The notes under the pieces were generated by a model. The model saw only the letters and a program-made list of their open reading frames with translations, was not told the origin of the DNA and made no database searches. Below, piece after piece: positions 24,169 through 33,028 of a stretch of DNA of 64,000 nt. This DNA comes from JANPPS01 sp965246925 (GTDB taxonomy: Bacteria > Pseudomonadota > Alphaproteobacteria > Acetobacterales > Acetobacteraceae). Each line of letters opens with the position of its first letter. Positions within the stretch are counted from its first letter, which is position 1. The position numbers and the translations under genes are program-made. The stretch lies in the NCBI GenBank assembly GCA_965246925.1, contig OZ251994.1, forward strand, positions 2,232,001 through 2,296,000, read 5' to 3'.

Positions 24169-25034
24169 GCGCTGTGTTCCACAAGGGTGGTGACGACCCG
24201 GCGCACGCTATCCTGCCACGGCGGCAAACGAAGGCCGAAGACCTGGCCGAGCTTCGTGCAATCCAGCCGGCTATCGGGCGGCCGCCGGGCGGGGGTGGGC
24301 CAATCGGCCGTCGTGATCGGGGTGACGGTGGGCGGCGTGCGTCCGTGCCGGGCGGCCTCGGCAAAGATGGCTTGAGCGAAGGCGTGCCAGGTCGTGTCTC
24401 CCTCGCCGGCCATATGGAACACGCCGGCATAGGCCGGATTCCAGCCCTGCCGCAGCGTCGCGGCGATGCTCATGATGGCCTCCGCCAGATCGTGCGCAGA
24501 GGTCGGGTTCCCCCGTTGGTCCGCCACCACTCGCAAAGTGCCGGTCTTCTGCGCCGCCCCCAGCATGGTGCGGACGAAGTTCTTGCCCACGGCGGAATAG
24601 ACCCAGCTGGTGCGGAGCACGATGGCGCGGGGGCACGCGGCCAGCACGGCCTGTTCACCCTCTAGCTTGGTTTGGCCGTACACGCCGGTCGGGCTGGTGC
24701 GGTCCGTTTCGGTATAGGGCGCGCCCTTGTTGCCGTCGAACACGTAGTCGGTGCTGATATGGATGAGCGGCACGCCGAGATCGGCGCATAGCGCAGCGAG
24801 GGTGGCCGGGCCGTCCCGGTTGGCGCGCGCGGCGGCGTCCGGCTCGGCCTCCGCTGCATCCACCGCGGTCCACGCAGCGGCGTTAACCACCAGGCTGGGC
24901 CGGTCATGTAAGGATGCGGCGATGGTGTCCGGACGATCGAAGTCGAACACCGGGCGGCCCACGACGGTGGTGCCGTTATGCCGGCCTAGCAGGGTGGCGA
25001 GTTGCCCGGCACCGCCGGTGACGAGGATAGTCAC
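24165..25034 (-). CDS. rmlD: dTDP-4-dehydrorhamnose reductase
   Basis: This 289-residue SDR-family protein has GGAGQL in the Rossmann loop, 'VNAAAWTAVDAAE', 'ISTDYVFDG' and the catalytic YxxxK in 'GVYGQTKLEGEQ'. It then has 'LRTSWVYSAVGKNFVRTML' and 'GNPTSAHDLAEAI', diagnostic of RmlD. It reduces dTDP-4-keto-L-rhamnose to dTDP-L-rhamnose with NAD(P)H, the last step of the pathway. The start is GTG 25034. Its SD (GGGAG) lies in the arm of a hairpin at 25037-25060. Confidence 0.95.
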   Translation of the reverse strand: MTILVTGGAGQLATLLGRHNGTTVVGRPVFDFDRPDTIAASLHDRPSLVVNAAAWTAVDAAEAEPDAAARANRDGPATLAALCADLGVPLIHISTDYVFDGNKGAPYTETDRTSPTGVYGQTKLEGEQAVLAACPRAIVLRTSWVYSAVGKNFVRTMLGAAQKTGTLRVVADQRGNPTSAHDLAEAIMSIAATLRQGWNPAYAGVFHMAGEGDTTWHAFAQAIFAEAARHGRTPPTVTPITTADWPTPARRPPDSRLDCTKLGQVFGLRLPPWQDSVRRVVTTLVEHSA

Positions 25035-25036
25035 TT

Positions 25037-25060
25037 CTCCCTCGCCCGCTGGCGAAGGAG
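25037..25060 (-). promoter_or_regulatory. Hairpin overlapping the rmlD ribosome binding site
   Basis: CTCCCTCGCC (25037-25046), CGCT, GGCGAAGGAG (25051-25060) pair at 9 of 10 positions. Read on the minus strand, the 3' arm carries GGGAG immediately before the rmlD GTG start (25034), so the SD would be paired. It lies in the 52-nt gap between rmlC and rmlD, the only real gap in the operon. The sequence also resembles a common dispersed intergenic hairpin of Proteobacteria. Confidence 0.6.
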
Positions 25061-25086
25061 GGCGGCCTTTGCGGCCCCGCCGCCCA

Positions 25087-25638
25087 TCAGAACCACGCCG
25101 GCATGTCCGCCCACCGGGGCAACAGCCGGTCCTTGTCGGACAACACCGCCCCGCCCGGTGGCAATGGCCAAGGCAGCGCCAAATCCGGGTCGTCCCAGAT
25201 CACGCCGCGCTCGCTATCCCGGTCATACCCGGCAGTCACCTTATACATGACCTCGGTATCCGGGCGCAGCGTGCAGAAGCCGTGCAGGAAGCCCGGCGGG
25301 ATCCAGAGCTGGTTGCCCAGCTCGGCCGTCAACTCCGCGGCCGCCCACTTTCCATAGGTGGGGGAGGCGCGGCGCGCATCGACCGCCACGTCCCAGATGG
25401 CCCCCACGATGCAGCGCACCAGCTTGCCCTGCGCGAACGGCGCCAGCTGGCAATGCAGGCCGCGGATGGTGCCCACGTCCCGCGACAGGCTCTGATTGTC
25501 CTGCATGAACGGCAGGGTGATCCCAGCGGCAAAGAACCGCCCGGCCTGGAACGTCTCCGCAAAGTGTCCGCGCGCGTCCCCGTGCCGGACCGGGGTCACC
25601 ATGATGAGGTCCGGGATGGACAGATGCTCGATCTTCAT
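25087..25638 (-). CDS. rmlC: dTDP-4-dehydrorhamnose 3,5-epimerase
   Basis: This 183-residue cupin-type protein has 'HGDARGHFAETFQAGRFF' near the start and 'DNQSLSRDVGTIRGLHCQ', including the conserved RGLHxQ catalytic His. It also has 'LVRCIVGAIWDVAVDARRASPTYG', 'IPPGFLHGFCTL' and 'YKVTAGYDRDSERGVIWDDP', all RmlC signatures. It catalyses double epimerisation at C3 and C5 of dTDP-4-keto-6-deoxyglucose. The ATG overlaps the rmlA stop by 4 nt. Confidence 0.95.
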   Translation of the reverse strand: MKIEHLSIPDLIMVTPVRHGDARGHFAETFQAGRFFAAGITLPFMQDNQSLSRDVGTIRGLHCQLAPFAQGKLVRCIVGAIWDVAVDARRASPTYGKWAAAELTAELGNQLWIPPGFLHGFCTLRPDTEVMYKVTAGYDRDSERGVIWDDPDLALPWPLPPGGAVLSDKDRLLPRWADMPAWF

Positions 25639-26516
25639 GCGTGTAGCCCGTCCGCCAGTTCCATCAATAACCGCCCCAGCTCCGTCTTGCCCAACGCCTT
25701 GGCCGAGCCGCGCAGCGCCTCCGCATCGATGTAGCCCATCCGGTACGCCACCTCTTCCGGGCAGCCGACCAGCATGCCCTGCCGGTTCTGGATGGTTTGC
25801 ACGAAGGTCGCGGCCTGTAGCAGGCTGTCGGGCATCCCGGCGTCGAGCCAGGCGCAGCCCCGCCCCAGCCGCTCCACCTGCAAGGTGCCCTGTTCCAGGT
25901 AGATCTGGTTCAGCTCGGTGATCTCCAGCTCGCCCCGCGCCGACGGCTTGACCCGGCGTGCCAGGCCGGACACCTGCTTGTCATAGAAATAGAGGCCCGT
26001 GACCGCCCAGTTCGACTTCGGCGCCGCCGGCTTCTCCACGATCTCCATCGCCCGGCCCGAGCTGTCGAAGCTCACCACGCCATAGCGCTCGGGGTCCCGC
26101 ACCTGGTAGGCGAACACCGTCGCCCCCTGCGGACGCGCCACGGCGGCGCGCAGCAGGACGCCCAAATGGTCGCCGAAAATAAGGTTGTCGCCCAGGGCCA
26201 GCGCGCAGGCCTGCCCCTCGATCCATTCCTCGCCGATATGAAAGGCCTGCGCCAACCCTTCGGGCTTGGCCTGCTCGGCATAGGTGAACCGCACGCCGAA
26301 CCGCTCGCCCGAACCCAGCAGCCGGCGGAATTGCGGCAAATCGTCCGGCGTCGAGATCACCATGATGTCGCGGATACCCGACAGCATCAGCACGCTGAGC
26401 GGATAATAGATCATGGGCTTGTCATAGACCGGCAGCAGCTGCTTCGAGCTGGCCAGGGTGACCGGATGCAGCCGCGTGCCGCTGCCGCCGGCGAGGATGA
26501 TGCCCTTGCTGCTCAT
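25635..26516 (-). CDS. rmlA: Glucose-1-phosphate thymidylyltransferase
   Basis: A 293-residue nucleotidyltransferase with the N-terminal signature 'KGIILAGGSGTRLHPVT', then 'SKQLLPVYDKPMIYYPLS', 'ALGDNLIFGD' and the metal and sugar sites in 'EKPAAPKSNWAVTGLYFYD', 'ELEITELNQIYLEQG' and 'AWLDAGMPDSLLQA'. It makes dTDP-glucose from dTTP and glucose-1-phosphate. ATG 26516 overlaps the rmlB stop; the frame is open upstream to 26594, but that part lies inside rmlB. Confidence 0.95.
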   Translation of the reverse strand: MSSKGIILAGGSGTRLHPVTLASSKQLLPVYDKPMIYYPLSVLMLSGIRDIMVISTPDDLPQFRRLLGSGERFGVRFTYAEQAKPEGLAQAFHIGEEWIEGQACALALGDNLIFGDHLGVLLRAAVARPQGATVFAYQVRDPERYGVVSFDSSGRAMEIVEKPAAPKSNWAVTGLYFYDKQVSGLARRVKPSARGELEITELNQIYLEQGTLQVERLGRGCAWLDAGMPDSLLQAATFVQTIQNRQGMLVGCPEEVAYRMGYIDAEALRGSAKALGKTELGRLLMELADGLHA

Positions 26517-27568
26517 GCCGCGGTGCCCAGCCGCTGCCCGGCATACCGCGCCTCCTTGATGCGCTGCCACCACTCCACGTTGTCCCGGTACCACTCGACC
26601 GTGCGGCGAAGCCCCCGTTCGAAATCATGCGGCGCAGACCAGTTCAGCGCGGCGCGGGCGGCGGACGGGTCGATCTCGTAGCGGAAATCGTGGCCGGGCC
26701 GGTCGGTGACGAAGTGGATGAGGCGGGACCGGGGACCGTCCGGATCGGGCATCAGCTCGTCCACGATCTCACAGATGGCGCGCACCACCTGCAGGTTGCT
26801 GCGCGGCTGCTGCGCGCCGATGCACAGCGTGGCGCCGGGCTCGGCATGGGTCAGCGCCAGCACCAGCGCCTCCGCATGGTCATCGACGAACAGCCAATCC
26901 CGCGTGTTAGACCCGTCCCCATACAGCGGCAGCGGCAGGCCCTGCATGGCGTTCAGCGTCACGAGCGGGATCAGCTTCTCCGGAAACTGCCACGGGCCGT
27001 AATTGTTGGTGGTGTTGGTCACGAACGCCGGCAGCCCGTAGGTGTGGAACCAGGCGCGCACGAGGTGGTCGGAGGCGGCCTTGCTGGCGGAATAGGGGCT
27101 GCGCGGGTCGTAGGGCGTGCTCTCCGTAAACGGCGGGTCGGTGGGGGACAGGGCGCCGAACACCTCGTCCGTGCTGACGTGATGGAACCGGAACGCGGCC
27201 TTGCGCTGGGGGTCGAGCGCCGCCCAATACGCCCGCGCGGCGTCCAGCAGGATGAAGGTGCCGGTGATGTTGGTATGGATGAACGGCGCCGGGCCGTCGA
27301 TCGAGCGGTCGACGTGGCTTTCGGCCGCCAGATGCATGACCGCATCCGGCTGATGCGTGGCAAAAATCTCCCGCATCGCCGCCGCGTCCGTGATGTCCGC
27401 CCGCAGCAGCGTGTGGCGCTGGCTGGTCCGCGCCGCCTCGAGCGCATCCTCGCTGGCGGCGTAGGTCATCTTGTCCACATTGACGATGGTGTGATCCGTA
27501 TCCCGGATCAGATGGCGGATCACGGCCGAGCCGATGAAGCCACAGCCGCCGGTCAGTAGTATGCGCAT
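26513..27568 (-). CDS. rmlB: dTDP-glucose 4,6-dehydratase
   Basis: A 351-residue extended SDR: 'MRILLTGGCGFIGSAVIRHL' (GxxGxxG), 'HLAAESHVDRSIDGP', 'STDEVFGAL' and the YxxxK in 'SPYSASKAASDHLVRAW'. It then has 'NNYGPWQFPEKLIPL' and 'LYGDGSNTRDWLFVDDHAEA', diagnostic of RmlB. It forms dTDP-4-keto-6-deoxyglucose. First gene of the rmlBACD-GT2 operon; the 99-bp divergent gap to trpS should hold the promoters of both. Confidence 0.95.
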   Translation of the reverse strand: MRILLTGGCGFIGSAVIRHLIRDTDHTIVNVDKMTYAASEDALEAARTSQRHTLLRADITDAAAMREIFATHQPDAVMHLAAESHVDRSIDGPAPFIHTNITGTFILLDAARAYWAALDPQRKAAFRFHHVSTDEVFGALSPTDPPFTESTPYDPRSPYSASKAASDHLVRAWFHTYGLPAFVTNTTNNYGPWQFPEKLIPLVTLNAMQGLPLPLYGDGSNTRDWLFVDDHAEALVLALTHAEPGATLCIGAQQPRSNLQVVRAICEIVDELMPDPDGPRSRLIHFVTDRPGHDFRYEIDPSAARAALNWSAPHDFERGLRRTVEWYRDNVEWWQRIKEARYAGQRLGTAA

Positions 27569-27667
27569 TGGGGGTTCCTGCTGCTGGGCGCCGGATACCG
27601 GTTAAGCCGGACCGGCGCAACTTCGGCGGGTGCTTGACCCGGCCGCGCCTGGAAGGGACAAGCCCGT

Positions 27668-28666
27668 ATGCAGCGCATATTCTCCGGCATTCAGCCCTCC
27701 GGCATCCCCACGCTCGGCAATTACCTGGGCGCCGTGCGCAACTGGGTGGCGCTGCAGCGGGACCACGAGTGCCTGTATTGCGTGGTGGACCTGCACGCCA
27801 TCACGCAGTTCCAGGACCCGAAGCAGCTGGCCAACGCGACGCGGGAGCTGGCGGCGTCCTTGATCGCCTGCGGCATCGACCCGGACGCGCACATCCTGTT
27901 CCATCAATCCGCCGTGCCCGCGCACGCCCGGCTGGGCTGGATCTTCACCTGCGTCGCCCGCATCGGCTGGCTGAACCGCATGACCCAATTCAAGGACAAG
28001 GCCGGCAAGGACCGGGAGCAGGTCGGCGCCGGGCTGTATGTGTACCCGTGCCTGATGGCTGCCGACATCCTGGCCTATCACGCCACCCGCGTGCCGGTCG
28101 GTGACGATCAACGGCAGCATTTGGAGCTGGCCAACGACATCGCGCAGAAATTCAATCACGATTACGGTAGCGACTTCTTCCCGCTCATCGAACCGCTCAT
28201 CATGGGCCCGGCGGCGCGGGTCATGAGCCTGCGGGACGGCACCAAGAAGATGTCGAAATCGGACACCTCCGACCAGAGCCGCATCAACCTGACGGACGAC
28301 GCGGACACTATCGCGCTGAAGATCCGCCGCGCCCGCACCGATGCGGAGCCGCTACCGAGTGAGCTGGCCGGTCTGGAAGGTCGGGCGGAGGCCCGCAACC
28401 TGGTCGGCATCATGGCGGCACTGCTGGATCAGGACCCGTCCGAAGTGCTGCGGACCCATGGCGGCCAGGGCTTCGGCACCTTCAAGGACGCGCTGGCGGA
28501 GGTCGTGATCACCCACCTCGCGCCCATCTCGATCGAGACCAAGCGGTTGCTGGCCGATCCCGGCACGGTGGACCGCATTCTAAAAGACGGGGCGGCGAGA
28601 GCGTCTGCCCTTGCCGCCCCGATCGTCGCAGAGGCCGAACGCCTGGTCGGCTTCCTAGCCGCCTAA
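27668..28666 (+). CDS. trpS: Tryptophanyl-tRNA synthetase
   Basis: A 332-residue class Ic synthetase. The N-terminal 'IFSGIQPSGIPTLGNYLGA' carries the TxGN form of the HIGH motif, followed by 'CVVDLHAIT', 'PCLMAADILAYHATRVPVGDDQ' and the KMSKS loop 'KKMSKSD' (residues 193-199). The length is normal and all motifs are intact, so it is the probable housekeeping enzyme charging tRNA-Trp. Its stop interlocks with that of the convergent CsbD gene (CTAA at 28663-28666). Confidence 0.97.
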   Translation: MQRIFSGIQPSGIPTLGNYLGAVRNWVALQRDHECLYCVVDLHAITQFQDPKQLANATRELAASLIACGIDPDAHILFHQSAVPAHARLGWIFTCVARIGWLNRMTQFKDKAGKDREQVGAGLYVYPCLMAADILAYHATRVPVGDDQRQHLELANDIAQKFNHDYGSDFFPLIEPLIMGPAARVMSLRDGTKKMSKSDTSDQSRINLTDDADTIALKIRRARTDAEPLPSELAGLEGRAEARNLVGIMAALLDQDPSEVLRTHGGQGFGTFKDALAEVVITHLAPISIETKRLLADPGTVDRILKDGAARASALAAPIVAEAERLVGFLAA

Positions 28667-29019
28667 CGGCGGTAGTACACCGGCGCCGGCTTGGACGCCA
28701 AGGCGATCAGGAAGCCCACGCCGGCCGCAACCAGCAAAGACGTGATCGGGCGGGCGTCCACCTGCTCGGCCAAGTAATCGCCGGCTTCCTCGATCTGGTC
28801 GAGCATGGAGGAGCCCATGTCGCCGGACTGGTTGCGTACGGTATCGACGGCGTCGCTGACGGCGTCCTTGGCCTTCCCGTAGGTGTTCTGCGCATTGCCG
28901 GCCAAGCGGTCGGCGGCGCCGTCGGCCTTCATCTTGGTGTCGCCGGTGAGGTTGCCGGCCGCGCCCTCGATCTTGCCACCGACGTTGCGCAGCGTGCCTT
29001 CGAAACGGTTCTCGTCCAT
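28663..29019 (-). CDS. CsbD-family stress protein with C-terminal membrane helix
   Basis: The N-terminal half (about 1-58) is a CsbD-like domain: 'MDENRFEGTLRNVGGKIEGA', 'GNLTGDTKMKADGAADRLAGN'. An amphipathic linker and one hydrophobic segment near the C-terminus ('PITSLLVAAGVGFLIALAS') follow, a layout close to the ElaB/YqjD type of ribosome- or membrane-associated protein. ATG 29019 is preferred because AGGAG lies about 8 nt upstream; ATG 29025 is only 2 nt from it. A role in general stress is inferred from the family. Confidence 0.85.
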   Translation of the reverse strand: MDENRFEGTLRNVGGKIEGAAGNLTGDTKMKADGAADRLAGNAQNTYGKAKDAVSDAVDTVRNQSGDMGSSMLDQIEEAGDYLAEQVDARPITSLLVAAGVGFLIALASKPAPVYYRR

Positions 29020-29082
29020 GGTCATGTCTCCTTGCTGTTTGGTGACAATGAAACCCCGGGCGGCGGCTTCGGTTCCCCGCGC

Positions 29083-31476
29083 CTATGACGCCGGGCGGAA
29101 CCCGGCCAGCGCCGCGCGGAAGGACGCGTCATACTCGCGCGCCATCCGCCCGGCGGAGAAATCCTCCGCCACCTGCGATGCCATGCGCACCGCCGCGGCG
29201 CGGTATTCCGGCAGCGCCCGGCGGAACGCCTTGAACGTCACGTTGAGGGCCGTGAGGTCGCCGGGCGGGGCATAGACGGTGCCGGAGCCGTAGCGGTCCA
29301 GCACCTCCTTGATCGCCCCCACGTCGCTGCTCATGACCGGTAGGCCCATGGACAGCGCCTCCAGCACCACGAGCGGCAGGCCCTCGAACTCGGACGTGAC
29401 CACCAGGCCGTCCATCATCTCATAGATGGGCCGAAGGTCGGTCTGAGAGGGAATGAGGCGCATGTTGGGCACCTTGGCCAGCGCGGCCTGCACCTCGCCC
29501 GCCATCTCGCCGGGTCCGGTCCAGGTGAACTGAATGGCGGGGTTCTTCTTCGCGAGCGCTACCAGGTCCAGGGGGCGCTTTTGCGCATTGAGGCGCCCCA
29601 CCATGCCAAATAGCGGCTTGGCCGGGTCGAGCCCGAAGCGGGAACGGTGCCCGGCCACGGTATCCGCATCGACATCCCGGCGTTGCGCGCGGGACGTATC
29701 GGCGCCGTGATACACGAGGTCGATCTGCCCGGACGGGATGCCGTACTTGCCTTCCATCACCCGGCGGATCTTCTGGTTGATGGCCACGAACCGGTCCGCC
29801 GCGCGCACGCCTGCGTCACCGTAGCGGTTGATCCAGCCGGCTTCGTGGTCGTACACCTGCTGATCGATGATGGGAATATCGTTGAAAATCGCCCGGATCG
29901 CCGCCGCGTGGTCGACCTGCCACGGTGCGCCATTCACGATCCACACCAGCGCCGGACCATGCCAGTCCCGCAGCAGCTCGAGTGCCCGCAGCCGGTAGTC
30001 CGGCCCGGTCAGCTCCGCCAGGTCGTAAATCGTCGCGACCTCGGAGGCGTCCGGGTGCATGCTGCCTTGTTCATGCCGGAGCGCCTCGGTCGTGACCACC
30101 ACGAAACGCCATTGCTGCGCCAGGTGGCGCATCGTCTCGATCGTCAGCCGCTCGACCCCGCCGACCGCGAGAAAAGCGGGCAAGACGAAGACCACGGGGC
30201 GGGGATCCGCCTCCAGCACCGGCGCCAACATCGGCACCATCATCGGCACGCGCTGCGCCCGTCCGGCCTGTGCGGGGGTGTCCACCTGGACCGGCGTGCC
30301 TTCGAAGGCGGGCAGGGCCGGCGGGTAGAGCCGGGCCGTGCGCGCCGCCTTGCGCCAGCGCCCAGCTGCACCCCGGCGCAGCACCAGCGCATCGGACACC
30401 CTGTCCTCCGACACGCCGCCATGCCCGGCGCCCCGGTCCAGCAGCAGCGCGTCCGGCGCCTCCGCCGCGATCGAGAGCAGGATGCCGCGCAAATCCTGCA
30501 TGCGCAGCGCCGCGGCCGCCTCTGGGCCCGGGGCATACAGATACGGGACATCCGCCCGGATAGCGTCCACCTGCCGCGCGACCTGAACCGGCAGGCCCTG
30601 CGCCGCGGCCTCCTGCGACAGCAGATCGGCCGCGAGCGGGTCCGCGATCACGACGCCAAGCGCCGGCGGGCCGGACGGGGCCAGATAATGGCTCACGGCC
30701 AGCACGGAGCGAAGCGCCGGGTCGTCCCGCAGCGCGGCGTGGTCGCGCACGACCCCGGCCAGCATGCGACGCACCTCGCGCTGCACCTTGTCGGTCGCCT
30801 CCTTGATAGTGTTGCCCTGATGCAGCCGGTACAGGGCCATCATGGCCGGCACGTAGTGCAGCCGCGCCGTGAGCGCCGCCCGGAGCGCGAAATCCCAGTC
30901 ATGGCAGTAGCGAAAATCGCGGAAGCCGCCGAGCTTGGAATGCAGGGCCTTGGTGAACACCATGTTGGTCGTGGTCGCCATGATGTTCTGCAGGCATAGG
31001 ATGGGCGCCCACAATCCGTCCCGCGCCATACGTGGCAGGTCCCACTGCGCGGGCCAGGCGACCTCGTTGTGCAACAACGCGTTTCGCCCGCCCAGCCGCC
31101 GGCCCTGGCCGTCGATCAGCACGAGGTCACCGAACAGCAGATCCGCCGTGCCTTGCTTGGCGATGCGGCAGATCGATTCGAACCGCCCGGCGGCGAACTG
31201 GTCGTCGCTGTTCAGCACCGCGACCCAGGGCTCGGACGCGGCCTCCACCAGCTGATTGATCCGCGCATGCGCCCCCCGGTTCTCGCCGGGCGGCGATGGC
31301 AGGATGCGCACCCGCGGACCCAGGCGCGCGAGCCAGGGCAACACCTGGACGGACCGGTCCGCCGAGCCGTCATCCACGACCAGCACCTCGGTCACCAGCG
31401 GCGAGCGTAACGCCGAGAGCGCCGCCTCGACCAGGAAGGCCGCATGATTGAAGGACGGGATGCAGACGGAGAACAT
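29083..31476 (-). CDS. Bifunctional glycosyltransferase, GT2 domain fused to GT4 domain
   Basis: 797 residues. The N-terminal GT2 domain (about 1-260) has 'FSVCIPSFNHAAFLVEAALS', 'VLVVDDGSADRS', 'WVAVLNSDDQF' (DxD-type) and 'YCHDWDFALRAAL'. A linker of about 160 residues follows. The C-terminal GT4 domain (about 420-797) has 'GGVERLTIETM', 'VYHGADTS', 'LFGMVGRLNAQKRPLDLVAL' and the E-x7-E motif in 'VTSEFEGLPLVVLEALSMGLPVM'. It probably adds two successive sugars to a polysaccharide or glycoprotein. It overlaps the following GT2 gene by 1 nt. Confidence 0.9.
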   Translation of the reverse strand: MFSVCIPSFNHAAFLVEAALSALRSPLVTEVLVVDDGSADRSVQVLPWLARLGPRVRILPSPPGENRGAHARINQLVEAASEPWVAVLNSDDQFAAGRFESICRIAKQGTADLLFGDLVLIDGQGRRLGGRNALLHNEVAWPAQWDLPRMARDGLWAPILCLQNIMATTTNMVFTKALHSKLGGFRDFRYCHDWDFALRAALTARLHYVPAMMALYRLHQGNTIKEATDKVQREVRRMLAGVVRDHAALRDDPALRSVLAVSHYLAPSGPPALGVVIADPLAADLLSQEAAAQGLPVQVARQVDAIRADVPYLYAPGPEAAAALRMQDLRGILLSIAAEAPDALLLDRGAGHGGVSEDRVSDALVLRRGAAGRWRKAARTARLYPPALPAFEGTPVQVDTPAQAGRAQRVPMMVPMLAPVLEADPRPVVFVLPAFLAVGGVERLTIETMRHLAQQWRFVVVTTEALRHEQGSMHPDASEVATIYDLAELTGPDYRLRALELLRDWHGPALVWIVNGAPWQVDHAAAIRAIFNDIPIIDQQVYDHEAGWINRYGDAGVRAADRFVAINQKIRRVMEGKYGIPSGQIDLVYHGADTSRAQRRDVDADTVAGHRSRFGLDPAKPLFGMVGRLNAQKRPLDLVALAKKNPAIQFTWTGPGEMAGEVQAALAKVPNMRLIPSQTDLRPIYEMMDGLVVTSEFEGLPLVVLEALSMGLPVMSSDVGAIKEVLDRYGSGTVYAPPGDLTALNVTFKAFRRALPEYRAAAVRMASQVAEDFSAGRMAREYDASFRAALAGFRPAS

Positions 31477-32957
31477 CAGACCAGTCCGAAGCCGGGCAGC
31501 TCACCCAGCACTTCGGTCGCGATGGCCCGGTTCAGCTGGCCACGCAGGCTTTCGAGCACATAGCGGCAACCGGCGGCGAGGTTCACGTGCGGCCCGGTCT
31601 GCACACGGAGGAAACCCTCGAAATAGGCCAGTTGAAAGATGGCTTTGAGCAGGTCGGAGTGCCAGTTCTGCTGCCCGAGCCCATAGTGATGCTCGATCAC
31701 AAGCGCCCAGGACTTCAACCCTTCGAACATGGAAAAATAGTGCTCGACCGGGAACGGCGTCGTGTCCGCCGGGACCGCGAGGCGCCGGGCGAGGTCATCG
31801 AGGCCGAGATCGGCGGCGCGCAGGGGGTGCAGCTCCAGGAAGCGCTGCGCCATCATGCCGACGGAGACCTGGCGGTTGATGAAGCTGCCGACGTCATAGG
31901 GGTGGTGGTGGACCAAATGCGCCGCAGGCACGTAGTAGATGCCGAACTCCTCCCCCTGCTCCTTTAACCGAAGCGTCGTGCGGAGGGCAAACTCCGGGTC
32001 TTCGAACGCTGCCAGGGTAAAGCTGCTGTCATACCCGTCGATCATCCAGTCGGCCGCCAGCGCCTTCTTGACCGAGATGTTGGATGAGTAGAACAGCCGC
32101 CAATCGAACCAGGAATAGGCCTTCATGTGGCGGTAGCCGAATTGCTGCTCGCCCTCACCCTGGATGTGCGCCATCACGAAGTTGACCGGCATGCCGGACG
32201 CGTCGGGCCAGGCGATCTTTCCCAGGATGGCGGTGCCAAGGCCCGGGTGCCTGGTGTGCGCCGCGGCGTGCACGGACAGGAAATCGTCATCGATGGGCGA
32301 TACGTCATCGCCCACGAACACCAGCACGCGCCCGCGCGCCATGCTGGCCGCGAGGTTGCGGGCATGCGCCGGGCCGCCATTCGGCACGCGGTCCGTCACC
32401 AGGTTGGGATGCGCTTCGGCCAGGCGGCGCAGCCGGTCCGGCGTATCGTCCCGCGAGCCATCGTCGATCACGATCAGTTCCGCCCCCACCCGCTTGGCGC
32501 AGGCGGCGAAGCGTCCGAGGCTCGCTTCCATCACGGCACCCCTGTTGTAGGTAGGCATGATGAGCGACAGCTCGATCCCGCGGTGCACCGCAGGCGCAGG
32601 CAAATTGGGGGCGGGCCGCGGCGGCAATGGGGGCGGACTGCCCAGAATATGCAGGCCGGGCGCTGGCAGGATATAACCGGTGCTGGGAATATGGATGCTG
32701 ACCTCGTGCGGCTCACCATCGAAGAACGCGGGCGGGACCGGCAGCCGGAACGCGTGGTGCCCGGTGCCGAAACCAGCCTGCTGCACATCCTCCCGGTATC
32801 CGTCCGCGAGCCCCGACCCGGATGGCGCGCCATCGATCAGCAGCTCGACCTCGAGCGGGGCGGTATCCCCCGCCCGGGCGATCCAGCCTGCAGCCGAGCC
32901 GTCGGCCACCGAATCGACGAAGCCCTGGAACAAGGGCGCAAGCGTGTCAGCGGGCAA
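31476..32957 (-). CDS. Family 2 glycosyltransferase with N-terminal beta-domain
   Basis: 493 residues with TTG start (AGGAA about 8 nt upstream). The N-terminal domain of about 110 residues ('FQGFVDSVADGSAAGWIARAG', 'VELLIDGAPSGS') is a beta-sandwich-like module seen in large glycan-acting proteins. The GT2 domain follows: 'LSLIMPTYNRGAVMEASLGRF', 'ELIVIDDGSRDDT', 'NGGPAHARNLAASMARG', 'VLVFVGDDVSPIDD' and 'FEDPEFALRTTLRLKEQG'. The first gene of a two-gene minus-strand operon with the GT2-GT4 fusion. The acceptor is unknown. Confidence 0.88.
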   Translation of the reverse strand: MPADTLAPLFQGFVDSVADGSAAGWIARAGDTAPLEVELLIDGAPSGSGLADGYREDVQQAGFGTGHHAFRLPVPPAFFDGEPHEVSIHIPSTGYILPAPGLHILGSPPPLPPRPAPNLPAPAVHRGIELSLIMPTYNRGAVMEASLGRFAACAKRVGAELIVIDDGSRDDTPDRLRRLAEAHPNLVTDRVPNGGPAHARNLAASMARGRVLVFVGDDVSPIDDDFLSVHAAAHTRHPGLGTAILGKIAWPDASGMPVNFVMAHIQGEGEQQFGYRHMKAYSWFDWRLFYSSNISVKKALAADWMIDGYDSSFTLAAFEDPEFALRTTLRLKEQGEEFGIYYVPAAHLVHHHPYDVGSFINRQVSVGMMAQRFLELHPLRAADLGLDDLARRLAVPADTTPFPVEHYFSMFEGLKSWALVIEHHYGLGQQNWHSDLLKAIFQLAYFEGFLRVQTGPHVNLAAGCRYVLESLRGQLNRAIATEVLGELPGFGLV

Positions 32958-33028
32958 TGCCGTTTCCTATTTTGGTGACGGGTTGTCCTAGTGTCTTACC
33001 CTGCAACCTGGAATACTGCTAGACGGTG

